Assembly (NCBI RefSeq): GCF_001673315.1
Contig: NZ_LZLQ01000148.1
Coordinates: 62,001-126,000 of the forward strand
Source of the DNA: Mycobacterium asiaticum
Lineage (GTDB): Bacteria; Actinomycetota; Actinomycetes; Mycobacteriales; Mycobacteriaceae
Reading direction: 5' to 3'
DNA length: 64,000 nucleotides
Below the pieces are notes generated by a model that did no database searches, had not been told where the DNA came from, and was given only the letters and a program-made list of their open reading frames with translations. Made by a program: the position numbers and the translations under genes. Below are positions 16,604 through 25,564 of this stretch, piece after piece (positions within the stretch are counted from its first letter, which is position 1; the number at the start of each line of letters is the position of its first letter).

Positions 16604-17787
16604 AGCGTGTCCTGGTGATCGGCTCCGGTTTCGCCGGGCTGTGGGCGGCGCTGGGCGCTGCGCGCCGTGTCGACGAACTGGCCATTGCACCGACAGCGGT
16701 CGGCATCACCGTGCTGAGCCCGCAGCCGTTTCACGACATTCGGGTCCGCAACTACGAGGCCGACCTGACCGAATGCCGTATCCCCCTCGCGGACCTGCTT
16801 GATCCCGTCGGCGTCACGCACGTCAACGCCGAGGTTGCGGCGATCGACGTAGAGGCCCGCAGCGTCACGACTTCAACCGGCATGAGCTACCCCTATGACC
16901 GGCTGGTCTTGGCGGCGGGCAGCCGCGTGGTCAAACCCGACCTGCCGGGATTGCGGGACCTCGGTTTCGATGTCGATACCCACGACAGCGCGCTGCGTCT
17001 GGAGCAGCATCTGCGTCGCCTGGCTGCGGGGCCGCTGCGTCCCTCAGCGGCCACTGTGGTGGTAGTGGGCGCGGGCCTGACCGGAATCGAGACCGCCAGC
17101 GAGTTGCCGGCACGGCTGAGGGATCTCGGCATGACTCCCCGGGTCGTCCTCGTCGACCACAACCGTCTGGTCGGTTCGGACATGGGCGCGTCTGCTCGAC
17201 CGGTGATCGAAAAAGCGTTGTCGGACAACGGTGTCGAGGTCAGGACCGGGGTGAGCGTCACTGCGGTGAGCCAGGAACGGGTGTCGTTGTCGTCCGGCGA
17301 GCAACTGGAAGCCGCGACGGTGGTGTGGTGTGCCGGCATGCGGGCCAATGTGCTGACCGAACAGCTGCCCGTAGCCCGGGACCGGTTGGGGCGAGTCGCC
17401 GTTGACGACTACCTGCGGGTGATCGGTGTGCCGTGGGTGTTCGCTGCCGGGGATGTGGCCGCGGCCCGGATGGACGACGACCATCTGTCTGTCATGTCGT
17501 GCCAGCATGGACGACCGATGGGCCGGTATGCCGGCTACAACGTCATCAGCGAGCTGTTCGGAGAGCCGCTGCGGCCACTTCGAATTCCTTGGTATGTCAC
17601 CGTTCTCGATTTAGGCCCAGCGGGCGCGGTGTACACCGAAGGGTGGGATCGGACTGTGGTGGCGCAAGGTCCGGACGCCAAAGCCACCAAGGCAACGATC
17701 AACACCCGGCGTATCTACCCGCCTCTGACCGCCCGTCGCTCGGATTTGCTGGCTGCCGCCGCGCCGGACCTGCAGGCCCGGCCCTAA
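16600..17787 (+). CDS. Type II NADH dehydrogenase-like flavoprotein (Rv1812c-like)
   Basis: 395 residues with two dinucleotide folds: FAD motif GSGFAGLWAA at the N-terminus, NAD(P)H motif VVGAGLTGIETASELPARL near 148-168, and the FAD-closing VFAAGDVAAA near 285. This is the pyridine nucleotide-disulphide oxidoreductase/NDH-2 layout, which passes electrons from NADH to quinone at the membrane. M. tuberculosis Rv1812c is a probable dehydrogenase distinct from Ndh and NdhA. GTG 16600 overlaps the stop of the hydrolase gene. The 3' end converges on mgtC with a 4-bp overlap. Confidence 0.88.
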   Translation: MKRVLVIGSGFAGLWAALGAARRVDELAIAPTAVGITVLSPQPFHDIRVRNYEADLTECRIPLADLLDPVGVTHVNAEVAAIDVEARSVTTSTGMSYPYDRLVLAAGSRVVKPDLPGLRDLGFDVDTHDSALRLEQHLRRLAAGPLRPSAATVVVVGAGLTGIETASELPARLRDLGMTPRVVLVDHNRLVGSDMGASARPVIEKALSDNGVEVRTGVSVTAVSQERVSLSSGEQLEAATVVWCAGMRANVLTEQLPVARDRLGRVAVDDYLRVIGVPWVFAAGDVAAARMDDDHLSVMSCQHGRPMGRYAGYNVISELFGEPLRPLRIPWYVTVLDLGPAGAVYTEGWDRTVVAQGPDAKATKATINTRRIYPPLTARRSDLLAAAAPDLQARP

Positions 17788-18509
17788 TCGCTGGGGCCGG
17801 TGGGCAGTATCGGGATGCTCGGCTCGCCGGCATACCAGTGCACGGCGTAGATCCCGGGTTGCAGCGACAACTCGGCTACCAGCCGCTCCAGCCTGGCCGG
17901 CGAACGTCCGTCGATGAGCACGTGAGCCGTGAGGGCGACGTTCTCGTCGCTGTGTCCGGTGTGGATGCCGCGCAGAATGATGTCGTTGCTGGTTGTGTGC
18001 TGCACGATCTGTGCCCGGGCGTATTTCGCGGACTTGGGACGACAGATCACCTGCACCTGGTAGGGCTCGAGGCTCTCGTCGTCTTCGCTGGAGCTGTCGT
18101 GGTCGATCAGCCGACCCAGGGGGCGTCCCAACAGGTGAATGGCGACGACGGCGACGGTCGCGATCAGCGCGAATGCCAGGTGCCCCGAGGCGGCGAGGAC
18201 CCCGACCGCGGCCGAGCACCACAGCGTCGCGGCGGTGTTGAGGCCCCGGACGTTGAAGCCTTCGCGCAGGATCACTCCGCCGCCGAGGAACCCGATCCCG
18301 GACACGACATAGGAGGCCACTCTGGTAGGGCTGCTGTCTTCGGTGGCGGCGGCGTACAGCACGAACAGCGTGGAGCCCGTTGCTACGAGTGCGTTGGTGC
18401 GCAGGCCGGCCATCCGGGCCCGCCACTGCCGCTCGAATCCGATCAGCGCGCCGCAACCCACGCCGACGCCCAACCGGAGCGCAAAATCAGCGATGGTCAG
18501 TGTTGCCAC
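17784..18509 (-). CDS. mgtC: MgtC family membrane protein (Mg2+-limitation/virulence factor)
   Basis: 241 residues. An N-terminal MgtC/SapB membrane domain has LGVGVGCGALIGFERQWR, GLRTNALVATG, GIGFLGGGVILREG and NVRGLNTAATLWCSAAVG. A C-terminal cytoplasmic ACT-like domain (about 155-225) ends in RLERLVAELSLQPGIYAVHW. M. tuberculosis MgtC (Rv1811) is needed for growth at low Mg2+ and in macrophages. GTG 18509 is favoured by a purine-rich GGAAAGGGGGTGG just upstream. It is the last gene of the minus-strand PPE/DUF732 series that begins behind an M-box riboswitch, although continuous transcription is not proven. Confidence 0.95.
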   Translation of the reverse strand: MATLTIADFALRLGVGVGCGALIGFERQWRARMAGLRTNALVATGSTLFVLYAAATEDSSPTRVASYVVSGIGFLGGGVILREGFNVRGLNTAATLWCSAAVGVLAASGHLAFALIATVAVVAIHLLGRPLGRLIDHDSSSEDDESLEPYQVQVICRPKSAKYARAQIVQHTTSNDIILRGIHTGHSDENVALTAHVLIDGRSPARLERLVAELSLQPGIYAVHWYAGEPSIPILPTGPSD

Positions 18510-18601
18510 GAGTCCACCCCCTTTCCTCAATGGAATGGTCCCGGCAGCCAATCAGATCCTGGTTAACATCAGGTGGAGGCCAGGCGAACCCCGGATTCGA
18601 G

Positions 18602-18928
18602 CTAGAAATACCCGCCCTCGGGTTGCCCGAGATGCTCGGGACAGTAGCTGTTCGACGCGATGGCCGTGAACATGGCCGCGGCGTCCAGCGTCAGTGCGGG
18701 GTTCTGTTTCCGAACGTCGGTGAGGACCTGTAGACCGGTTTCACCATTGCGCATCAACCCGCAGACGGCTTGGGCTGAAGCGACGGCCTGAGCCGGGTTG
18801 GGGACCGTGATGCCGGCGTTGGCCAGCGCGGAGAGAAACGCCGCGTCGTCCCCGCCAGGGTCAGCTTGAGCCGGGACGGCGAGGCCTATGGTGGCGACGG
18901 CTGCCGCCAGTGCGAGCCGCAGTCTCAT
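18602..18928 (-). CDS. DUF732 small secreted protein (Rv1810-like)
   Basis: 108 residues. A signal peptide (LALAAAVATIGLAVPAQA) is followed by the DUF732 domain with GGDDAAFLSALANAGI, a central AVCGLMRNGETG, and a terminal cysteine in ASNSYCPEHLG; the two cysteines probably pair. DUF732 proteins are small exported mycobacterial proteins of unknown function. Its ATG overlaps the stop of the PPE33-like gene (ATGA), so the two are translationally coupled. A second DUF732 gene lies at 21876-22199 in the same series. Confidence 0.92.
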   Translation of the reverse strand: MRLRLALAAAVATIGLAVPAQADPGGDDAAFLSALANAGITVPNPAQAVASAQAVCGLMRNGETGLQVLTDVRKQNPALTLDAAAMFTAIASNSYCPEHLGQPEGGYF

Positions 18929-20343
18929 GTACCGCCCAACTGCGCATCGGGCAACGTCACTTTGGGCTTGTCCTTACTCGACACGTGCACCGCGTGGATG
19001 CCCGGTTCTTTGGACAGCTTGTCCAGTAGCGCGTCGAGGCCCGCCTTGTCGACATTCCAGTGCTTCACCGAGTCCGGTTCCTTCTGCAATTTCGCGATGA
19101 CACTGTCCAGCTTGACCGGCTCGACGTGGCCCTTGCCGCCGTTGGCGCGGGCGCGGGCACCGCTGCCGCTGAGGACTTGCGCCCCGCCCGCGCCAATGGC
19201 ACCCCCCGTCATGCTTCCCAATGCCATTTGACTGACCAGGCTTGCCGGAATCGCGGCCGATGGCGCAGCGGCCAGACTGGTGGCGGGTAGCGCGGTCGAG
19301 GCCATCCTGATCGCGGGCGTCGCGGAGGCCCAACTCGGTGGCACCGACAACTTCCCCACCACATTGGCCTCGCCCACGCTCGCCGACGTAGTCGATGCCG
19401 CGCTGGTCAGGCCACCCGTCGGCGCCATTCCGAGTCCCGCTCCGAGCGCCGACTTCGGAATGTCTTCCAGCGGCGGTTTCCAGAACATCTTGAACTCGGT
19501 CATGCCCAAGTTGGGGATGCTCATGATGTCGTTGGCGACCGTACTGAACCGGCCGATGTCGGCGAAGGTCCCGAAGGTGTTCTCCCAGGTAGGGGCTGCC
19601 AGCGGTGTGCCGGTCAGCACGTTGAGGAGCTCACCCATCGCTGCCATATAGGCCGAGCCGCCGCTGCCCAAACCCTGGAAGATCTGCAGGACGAGGTCGA
19701 AGGGGAAAACCGGTGCGGCTGTCGGTGCGGCCGTGGCCGCAGCGGTTGCCGCAGCGGTTCCGGCGGCCAGGGCGCTGGTCTGTCCAACTGCTGCCTGTTG
19801 AGTAGCCAGGCCGGCGGCGTTGGTGACCTGCGGTGGTTCGGTGTACGGCGTCAGCCTCGCCGCGGCCGCAGACGCACTGTTGTAGGCGAACATCGCCGCC
19901 GTGTCCTGGGCCCACATCTCCCCGTACTGCGCCTCGAGCGCGGCGATCGCAGCAGTGTTCTGCCCGAAGATGTTGGTCGCCACGAGCAATGCCAACTCGC
20001 TGCGGTTGAGCGCGATCTCCGGCGGCGGCACTACCGCGGAGAAAACTGCCTCGTAAGCGCTCGCGGCCGCCTTCGCCTGGTCGGCGGCCGCCTTGGCTTG
20101 CGCCGCGGTCGCCGCCATCCACGCCACATATGGCGCTGCGGCCGCCGCCATCGCGGTCGACGACGGGCCGGTCCACGACTCGTTGGCCAACCCGTCGACC
20201 ACCAAACCGTAGGACGTCGCCGTCGACTGCAATTCGGTCGCCAGCCCCTCCCACGCGGTGGCAGCAGCGATCATTGGACCCGCGCCCGGTCCGGTGTAAA
20301 TCTGCCAGGAGATGATCTCCGGTGGTCGCACCGCGAAACTCAT
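18925..20343 (-). CDS. PPE33: PPE protein, SVP subfamily, PPE33-like, with helix-strand repeat tail
   Basis: 472 residues. The N-terminal PPE domain (about 1-180) begins MSFAVRPPEI, contains SWTGPSS and YGEMWAQDTAAMFAY, and is followed by the subfamily motif LSVPPSWASATP near 330. The C-terminus is unusual: after an alanine-rich region come two tandem units, LDSVIAKLQKEP... and LDALLDKLSKEPGIHAVHV, the second resembling the end of the MgtC ACT-like domain. PPE proteins are ESX substrates of the cell surface. No PE gene precedes it. Downstream it overlaps a DUF732 gene; upstream, PPE32-like ends 31 bp away. Confidence 0.9.
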   Translation of the reverse strand: MSFAVRPPEIISWQIYTGPGAGPMIAAATAWEGLATELQSTATSYGLVVDGLANESWTGPSSTAMAAAAAPYVAWMAATAAQAKAAADQAKAAASAYEAVFSAVVPPPEIALNRSELALLVATNIFGQNTAAIAALEAQYGEMWAQDTAAMFAYNSASAAAARLTPYTEPPQVTNAAGLATQQAAVGQTSALAAGTAAATAAATAAPTAAPVFPFDLVLQIFQGLGSGGSAYMAAMGELLNVLTGTPLAAPTWENTFGTFADIGRFSTVANDIMSIPNLGMTEFKMFWKPPLEDIPKSALGAGLGMAPTGGLTSAASTTSASVGEANVVGKLSVPPSWASATPAIRMASTALPATSLAAAPSAAIPASLVSQMALGSMTGGAIGAGGAQVLSGSGARARANGGKGHVEPVKLDSVIAKLQKEPDSVKHWNVDKAGLDALLDKLSKEPGIHAVHVSSKDKPKVTLPDAQLGGT

Positions 20344-20374
20344 CGGTCCTGCCTTCCCTGTGCCGGCGTCATCG

Positions 20375-21619
20375 TCAGTCCGCCGGTATCACGATGATGG
20401 TCGCGGTGGTGGCGACTTCTTCACCTGCAGCGACACCACCGCTGATGCTGGAGGCCCCGCTACCGGCGGTGCGAATGCTGGCGCCGGCCAGCGCGCGTCC
20501 AGCCAGGCTGGCCATGGCCATTTCGCCGAACAAGCCTCCCTCAGCCGCAGGGATCGCCGGGAGAGCGCTCGCGCTTGCCGCCGGCAGTATCGACGCCATG
20601 GTCCGCATCACCGGAGCCGCCGTCACCCAGCCTTGCGGCACCGAAAGCGAGCCGACCAGGGTGGAATGACCCATCGACCCAGCCACGCCGCTGCTTGGTG
20701 CCACCGAGCCCACGTAACCCCCGCGCAGCGGTGCCAGGCCGGCGGCCGGTTTCCCGCCGGTGCTGAGCAGGGATGCGACGCCCGGCGCGTTCTGTGACAG
20801 GCCCAGGATCTGCCCGGCGAACAACCACCAACCACCGAACAGAACGAACCCGATGATGGGACTGTAGGCACCGGTGATGGCCGCGAAGAACGGCCGGATC
20901 CCGATGATGTACGGGGCGATGGCTTCGATCACCGAGCCGACCGGCGTGGCTGCCGCCGGGGCGGCCGCTGCCGCCGGACCCACCTGTTGGAGGGCATTGG
21001 GCACCGCCGTCATCAGCTGCGACAAACCCGACTGTATTTCTGAGGCGCCCACCGCCTCGGTGACGGCCGCGGATTGTCTGGCCACACCCGACGGATCGGT
21101 GGTTTCTGGCGGCTCGGCGAATGGCGTCAGTTCGGTAGCAGCGGCCGACGACCCGGCATAGGCGTACATCGCCGCGGCGTCCTGCGCCCACATCTCGGCG
21201 TACTGCGCTTCGGTGGCTGCGATAGCGGGGGTGTTCTGGCCGAAGATATTTGTCGCGATCAACGCCATCAGCAGGGCACGATTGGCCGCTACCGCAGAGG
21301 GTGGCACGGTAGCGGCGAACGCCGACTCGTATGCCGCGGCGGCCGCCTTGGCCTGCATCGATGCCTGCTCGGCCTGTGCTGCGGTCGTGGTGAGCCACGC
21401 CACGTACGGTGTGGCTGCGCTCATCATCGCCACCGAAGCCGGGCCCTGCCACGACCCGACCGTCATACCCTGGATCGTCGATCCGTAGGACGCAGCACTG
21501 GAATGTAACTCAGCGGCCAGGGCGTCCCACGCCGTCGCAGCGGCTAGCATGGGTCCGGAGCCGGCCCCCATGTACATTCGTCCAGAGTTGATCTCTGGCG
21601 GCAACACGCCGAAGTCCAT
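20375..21619 (-). CDS. PPE32: PPE protein, SVP subfamily, PPE32-like
   Basis: 414 residues. The PPE domain starts MDFGVLPPEINSGRMY, has SWQGPAS and YAEMWAQDAAAMYAY, and the subfamily motif GSLSVPQGWVTAAP lies near 325. A glycine/alanine-rich segment follows, ending in ATTATIIVIPAD. The hydrophobic terminal strand resembles the end of the PPE encoded at 23698-24915 (MIFVLPALDDE), which suggests these two are paralogues. No PE partner is adjacent. It is 31 bp upstream of the PPE33-like gene on the same strand. Confidence 0.9.
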   Translation of the reverse strand: MDFGVLPPEINSGRMYMGAGSGPMLAAATAWDALAAELHSSAASYGSTIQGMTVGSWQGPASVAMMSAATPYVAWLTTTAAQAEQASMQAKAAAAAYESAFAATVPPSAVAANRALLMALIATNIFGQNTPAIAATEAQYAEMWAQDAAAMYAYAGSSAAATELTPFAEPPETTDPSGVARQSAAVTEAVGASEIQSGLSQLMTAVPNALQQVGPAAAAAPAAATPVGSVIEAIAPYIIGIRPFFAAITGAYSPIIGFVLFGGWWLFAGQILGLSQNAPGVASLLSTGGKPAAGLAPLRGGYVGSVAPSSGVAGSMGHSTLVGSLSVPQGWVTAAPVMRTMASILPAASASALPAIPAAEGGLFGEMAMASLAGRALAGASIRTAGSGASSISGGVAAGEEVATTATIIVIPAD

Positions 21620-21875
21620 CTACTCCCCTCCGGTCCCCCTTTGTCGCCGCCATCGTAATCGCGCGTTAACTCTTCTGGCCGCATCGCTCGCGGACCTCAT
21701 ATCAAACTCACCAGGTATCCCAATGGTGCCTTGCACAAGCCGCTTCCGCTGAGCAACGGCAAGGGTCGCCTCGAATTGCCCATTCGGCCCGGGGCCATTG
21801 GCCGGGAAACAGACGGCCTCGCAGATTGCGGGCGACCGCGCGTGACGGGTGTTGTTCGTCAGCTCTTGGAAAGCT

Positions 21876-22199
21876 TCAGCTCTTGGAAAGCTGTTGTGGG
21901 CAGTAATATTTCGCCGCGATCACGGCGAACTCCGCTGCGGCGTCCATGTTGAAGGCCGGGTTGTGCGTCTTGACGTCGTTCACCAGTTCCAGACCCGATT
22001 CTCCGCTGTTCAAACAGGTGCACACCGCGCGGGCCGAACCGATAGCCGAACTCGGGTTGTTGTAGCCGATGTCGGCGCTATGCAGGGCCGCGAGGAATCC
22101 CGCGTCGTCACCACCGGGACCGCCGTCCGGGTCGGCGTACGCCGGGGCGGCGAGAATAATCATCGGGCCGGCACCGAGCAGCGCTAGTAGCAGTCTCAC
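21876..22199 (-). CDS. DUF732 small secreted protein
   Basis: 107 residues from GTG 22199, preceded by AGAGGAGAAGC. This start is favoured over GTG 22220 because of the ribosome binding site and because it gives a compact signal peptide (LLLALLGAGPMIILAAPAYA). The DUF732 domain has GGDDAGFLAALHSADIGY, AVCTCLNSGESG and AKYYCPQQL. It parallels the DUF732 gene at 18602-18928 and sits between two PPE genes. It may correspond to Rv1804c in family but not in position. The 256 bp downstream to PPE32-like show no recognisable element. Confidence 0.9.
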   Translation of the reverse strand: MRLLLALLGAGPMIILAAPAYADPDGGPGGDDAGFLAALHSADIGYNNPSSAIGSARAVCTCLNSGESGLELVNDVKTHNPAFNMDAAAEFAVIAAKYYCPQQLSKS

Positions 22200-22252
22200 G
22201 CTTCTCCTCTCACGTTTCACCTTTCACCTTGCGCCGCAGCATGTTTGGGGTT

Positions 22253-23617
22253 CTAGCCCAACCGGGCATCCGGTGGAACGACACTTGTCTTGGCAGGCTT
22301 CGCCAGGTGTACCGCGTGAATGCCGGGTTTCTTGGCCAACTGTTCGAGCAGGCTGTCCAGGCCCTCCTGATCGACGGTATGGTGCTGCACACTCTCCGGC
22401 CGCTCCGAAATTTGCGCGACCATACGTTTGAGCATCTCGGGTGACTTGAGGTCGTTGAGGTCCCTGACCGGAGTGAGGCGACTTCGGGCTCCCGTTCCCG
22501 CCGCGGCGCCGGGTACCGCCGCACCAAGAGCACTTCCCGCCATGCCTGCCAGCGACGCCGAACTCAGCAGGCTCCCCGCGCCGAGTTCGGCGGCCGGCAC
22601 GGCTTCCGGCCCGGCGGCGGACAAAGCGGCCGCGACCGTCTGAATCGCGGGGGTGTTCGCGGCCCAACTCGGCGGAACGGTCAACGATCCGACCAGCACG
22701 CCTCGACCGAAATGCGCTGCGGGGTTCGCCGACCCGGACCCGGTCAACCAGCCCCGACCCCAATTCGGCGCCAGCAACCCACCTCCCAGCGCGTCCTTGG
22801 GGAGTTCACCTAGAATCGACCCGGGTTTGGTCCCGAATCTCAGGACCTGCGACAGCGGCAAGTTGATCAGCAACCCGATGTCATTGAATTGCGTCGTAAA
22901 ACCAAGTGGCACTTTGACCGCCGTGTAAAGGGCCGTGAAGGTCGATGCCCCGGCCGGGCCAAACAAGCTGTTCAGCATTCCCGTCACGGTGGCGGTGTAG
23001 TCGCCGGCCGAGTCGGCGAGCGCCTGCAGGAGCTCCGACACCGGGTTCCCCGCCAGGGCCGCGGTTACGGCTGAGTTGGCCAGTCCGCCGGCGTTGACGA
23101 TCTGTGGCGGTTCGCCGAACGGCGTCACTTTGCTGGCGGTTGCCGACGAACCGGCATAGCTGTCCATGGCCACTGCGTCCTGGGCCCACATCTCGCCGTA
23201 TTGAGCCTCCGTGGCCGCGATCGCCGCGGTGTTTTGACCGAACAGGTTGGTTGCCACCAGTGACATCAGCTGATTGCGGTTGGCGGTGATGTCGACGGGC
23301 GGCACGTGCGCGGCGAACGCAGTCTCGTACGCCGCCGCCGCAGCGGCCGCCTGGGTTGCCGCTTGCGCTGCCTGAGTGGCCGTAGCGCTCACCCACGTCA
23401 CGTAGGGTGTCGCGGCCGCCGCCATCGCCAGTGACGAGGGACCAACCCACGGCCCACTCGTGAGGCCCTGGATCACCGATGCATACGCAGCGGCCTTGGA
23501 TTGCAATTCGGTGGCCAGCCCGTCCCACGCCGCGGCGGCGTCGAGCAGTGGACCCGCCCCGGGTCCGGTATACATGCGACCCGAGTTGATCTCGGGCGGA
23601 AATGCTGCGTAAAACAC
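22253..23617 (-). CDS. PPE31: PPE protein, SVP subfamily, PPE31-like, with helix-strand repeat tail
   Basis: 454 residues beginning MFYAAFPPEINSGRMYTG, with PWVGPSS, YGEMWAQDAVAMDSY and the motif GSLTVPPSWAANTP near 345. The C-terminal tail carries two units, MLKRMVAQISERPESV... and LDSLLEQLAKKPGIHAVHL, like those of the PPE33-like protein. In M. tuberculosis PE20/PPE31 is induced by Mg2+ starvation and implicated in Mg2+ and phosphate uptake. Here no PE20 gene is present. GTG 23617 lies behind GGCAGAG. A DUF732 gene follows 53 bp downstream of the stop. Confidence 0.88.
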   Translation of the reverse strand: MFYAAFPPEINSGRMYTGPGAGPLLDAAAAWDGLATELQSKAAAYASVIQGLTSGPWVGPSSLAMAAAATPYVTWVSATATQAAQAATQAAAAAAAYETAFAAHVPPVDITANRNQLMSLVATNLFGQNTAAIAATEAQYGEMWAQDAVAMDSYAGSSATASKVTPFGEPPQIVNAGGLANSAVTAALAGNPVSELLQALADSAGDYTATVTGMLNSLFGPAGASTFTALYTAVKVPLGFTTQFNDIGLLINLPLSQVLRFGTKPGSILGELPKDALGGGLLAPNWGRGWLTGSGSANPAAHFGRGVLVGSLTVPPSWAANTPAIQTVAAALSAAGPEAVPAAELGAGSLLSSASLAGMAGSALGAAVPGAAAGTGARSRLTPVRDLNDLKSPEMLKRMVAQISERPESVQHHTVDQEGLDSLLEQLAKKPGIHAVHLAKPAKTSVVPPDARLG

Positions 23618-23697
23618 CTCTGCCTACTCTCTTGCCCGCGACGTACATCGGATCCTGTTGTAGTTCAGTAAATTCCGCTCCGGTCGCGGCATGGTCG

Positions 23698-24915
23698 TCA
23701 CTCGTCGTCGAGTGCTGGAAGCACGAAGATCATGGCTCTGGCCGGGTCGACGTCGGGGACGACACCACCGAGAGCTCCTGTGACAGCGCCTCCGCCGCCT
23801 TGGGTGGCAGCCGTGCTTGCTGCCAGGGCGCGTCCCGCGAGGCCGGACAGCGCCATCTGGCTGAAGACGCCCGTCTCGCCCATAGATGCGGCAGGGACGG
23901 CCGCCGCCGCCAGGTCGGCGGAGAGCCCCTGAGCGACGGTGCGGATGGCGGGTGCGGCTGTGGTCCAACCCTGGGGTACGGACAAACTTCCCACCAGGGC
24001 CGCCCGGCCCATAGCGCCCGATGCCGTTCCGCGGACGGAACCCGCGCCGCTCAGATGCGGGGTGAGCGATTGCGCGATCGGCGCGAGCGCCCCGCTGATG
24101 GGTTGCGTAGGGGACAAAAACGCTTGCAGCCCTTGCCCGTTCTGGGCGTAGCTGTATACCTGACCGAACGAGAGGAAGGGTCCGCCTGGGATCGAGGTAA
24201 GGCCCTGCGCGGAGAACGGTCCAGTGAGGACACTGAAGATCGAGTTGAAGTTCGCCAGGTCGGTCGCCAACCCAGGTGGCAATGACGCCGAGGCCAGTTG
24301 CGGCAACGGGAGTCCGGAGAAGAACGAGGTCGACCTGTCCGCGCCGGTGGCTTGCGATACTGCGGCCGCCTGCGCCACCGTGCCGGCATCATTGGTGGTC
24401 TGAGGCGGTGCGCTGAACGGCTTCAATTGTGTTGCGGTCGCCGATGATGCGGCGTAGACGTACATCGCGGCGGCATCCTGCGCCCACATTTCCACGTACA
24501 GGGCTTCGGTCGCCGCGATCGCCGGCGTGTTCTGGCCGAGGAAATTAGTGGCGATCAGCGACAGCAGCTGCGCACGATTGGCCGCGACCACCGGCGGGGG
24601 CACGGTCGCGGCGAAGGCGGTTTCATAGGCGCTCGCAGCGATTTTGGCTTGCGCGGCCGCCTGATCGGCACGGGCGGCGGTTGCCGAGATCCACGAAACG
24701 AACGGCCCGACCGCTGCGGACATTGCAATCGCCGTGGGGCCATGCCACGAAACGGCGGTAAGTCCCTCCAGGGTGGACGCGTAAGCGGTTGCAGTGGAAT
24801 GCATTTCGGCGGCAAGCGCCTCCCATGCCACTGCGGCCGCCAACATCGGTCCGGCACCCGGGCCGGTGTACATGCGGCCCGAGTTGACCTCCGGCGGTAG
24901 TGCCCCGTAATCCAT
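23698..24915 (-). CDS. PPE protein, SVP subfamily, without PE partner
   Basis: 405 residues: MDYGALPPEVNSGRMYTG, SWHGPTA, YVEMWAQDAAAMYVY, and the motif GSLSVPQGWTTAAPAIR near 315, ending in a hydrophobic strand MIFVLPALDDE. Similarity in motif and tail to the PPE32-like protein suggests an ancestral duplication. The start has only a weak AAGGGATAAC upstream. A 649-bp lower-GC spacer precedes it, so it may begin its own transcription unit. The stop is 80 bp from the PPE31-like start. Confidence 0.88.
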   Translation of the reverse strand: MDYGALPPEVNSGRMYTGPGAGPMLAAAVAWEALAAEMHSTATAYASTLEGLTAVSWHGPTAIAMSAAVGPFVSWISATAARADQAAAQAKIAASAYETAFAATVPPPVVAANRAQLLSLIATNFLGQNTPAIAATEALYVEMWAQDAAAMYVYAASSATATQLKPFSAPPQTTNDAGTVAQAAAVSQATGADRSTSFFSGLPLPQLASASLPPGLATDLANFNSIFSVLTGPFSAQGLTSIPGGPFLSFGQVYSYAQNGQGLQAFLSPTQPISGALAPIAQSLTPHLSGAGSVRGTASGAMGRAALVGSLSVPQGWTTAAPAIRTVAQGLSADLAAAAVPAASMGETGVFSQMALSGLAGRALAASTAATQGGGGAVTGALGGVVPDVDPARAMIFVLPALDDE

Positions 24916-25564
24916 ACGCGTTATCCCTTGTTCCGTCCGGCCTCAGACGGCAGCGCTGCCTCTGTGGTGAAGTCCACCCCCACGGATAGGCCGATTTTCG
25001 TGACGTCGGCCCGCACGGATCTGCTGATTTTCCGTGTATTTCTTCCACCTTCCGATGAATCGATTTTCGTAGCGTTTCTGTCATGTAATCGCAAAGTGAA
25101 CAAGTACTCTCACTTTTCATCCGGTCCCCGTGAGTTGGTTCGCGAACAGGCATATAACTTGGTAAAACGACTGGTAGGGGCCGTTTTCCCAATGTGTGTA
25201 CCGCCCATTTGTGTTGGATTTCCTGATTTTGGCACGCGAAATCAACCGCCGAAATTAGTCCAACACCAACGTTGCTGGAATTAAGCGTCAGCCATCCCGA
25301 TAGGGCAGTACCGGATTCTCAGTGGGGAGCGCAAAAGGTGCAAATATGTCGAGTCAGTGCAGATGCGCGATCCTCGTGTTTCCTCACTCAACCGGTCAGC
25401 CCAACCGGTCAGCCCGACCGGTCAGCCGGGACACCAAGGCTTGTTCCGAGTTGTCCCGATCTCAACATATGCGAAATGTTGGAATTCGGTGTGCCAGAGG
25501 GCCTGTCACCTGTCTGCCACGTTCCTGGAGGTTCCCTGACAAGCAAGTCTCCGCTGATCCGAAG
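24916..25564. other. 649-bp non-coding, lower-GC spacer upstream of a PPE gene
   Basis: No convincing gene is present. The sequence is clearly richer in A/T than its neighbours. Between 24980 and 25075 there are repeated GATTTTCGT/GATTTTCCGT and CACGGAT blocks. At 25391-25429 a 13-bp unit (ACCGGTCAGCCCA) occurs three times in tandem. I looked for a second M-box on the minus strand and found none. It may hold the promoter of the PPE genes that begin at 24915, or be a remnant of a lost gene. Confidence 0.6.
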
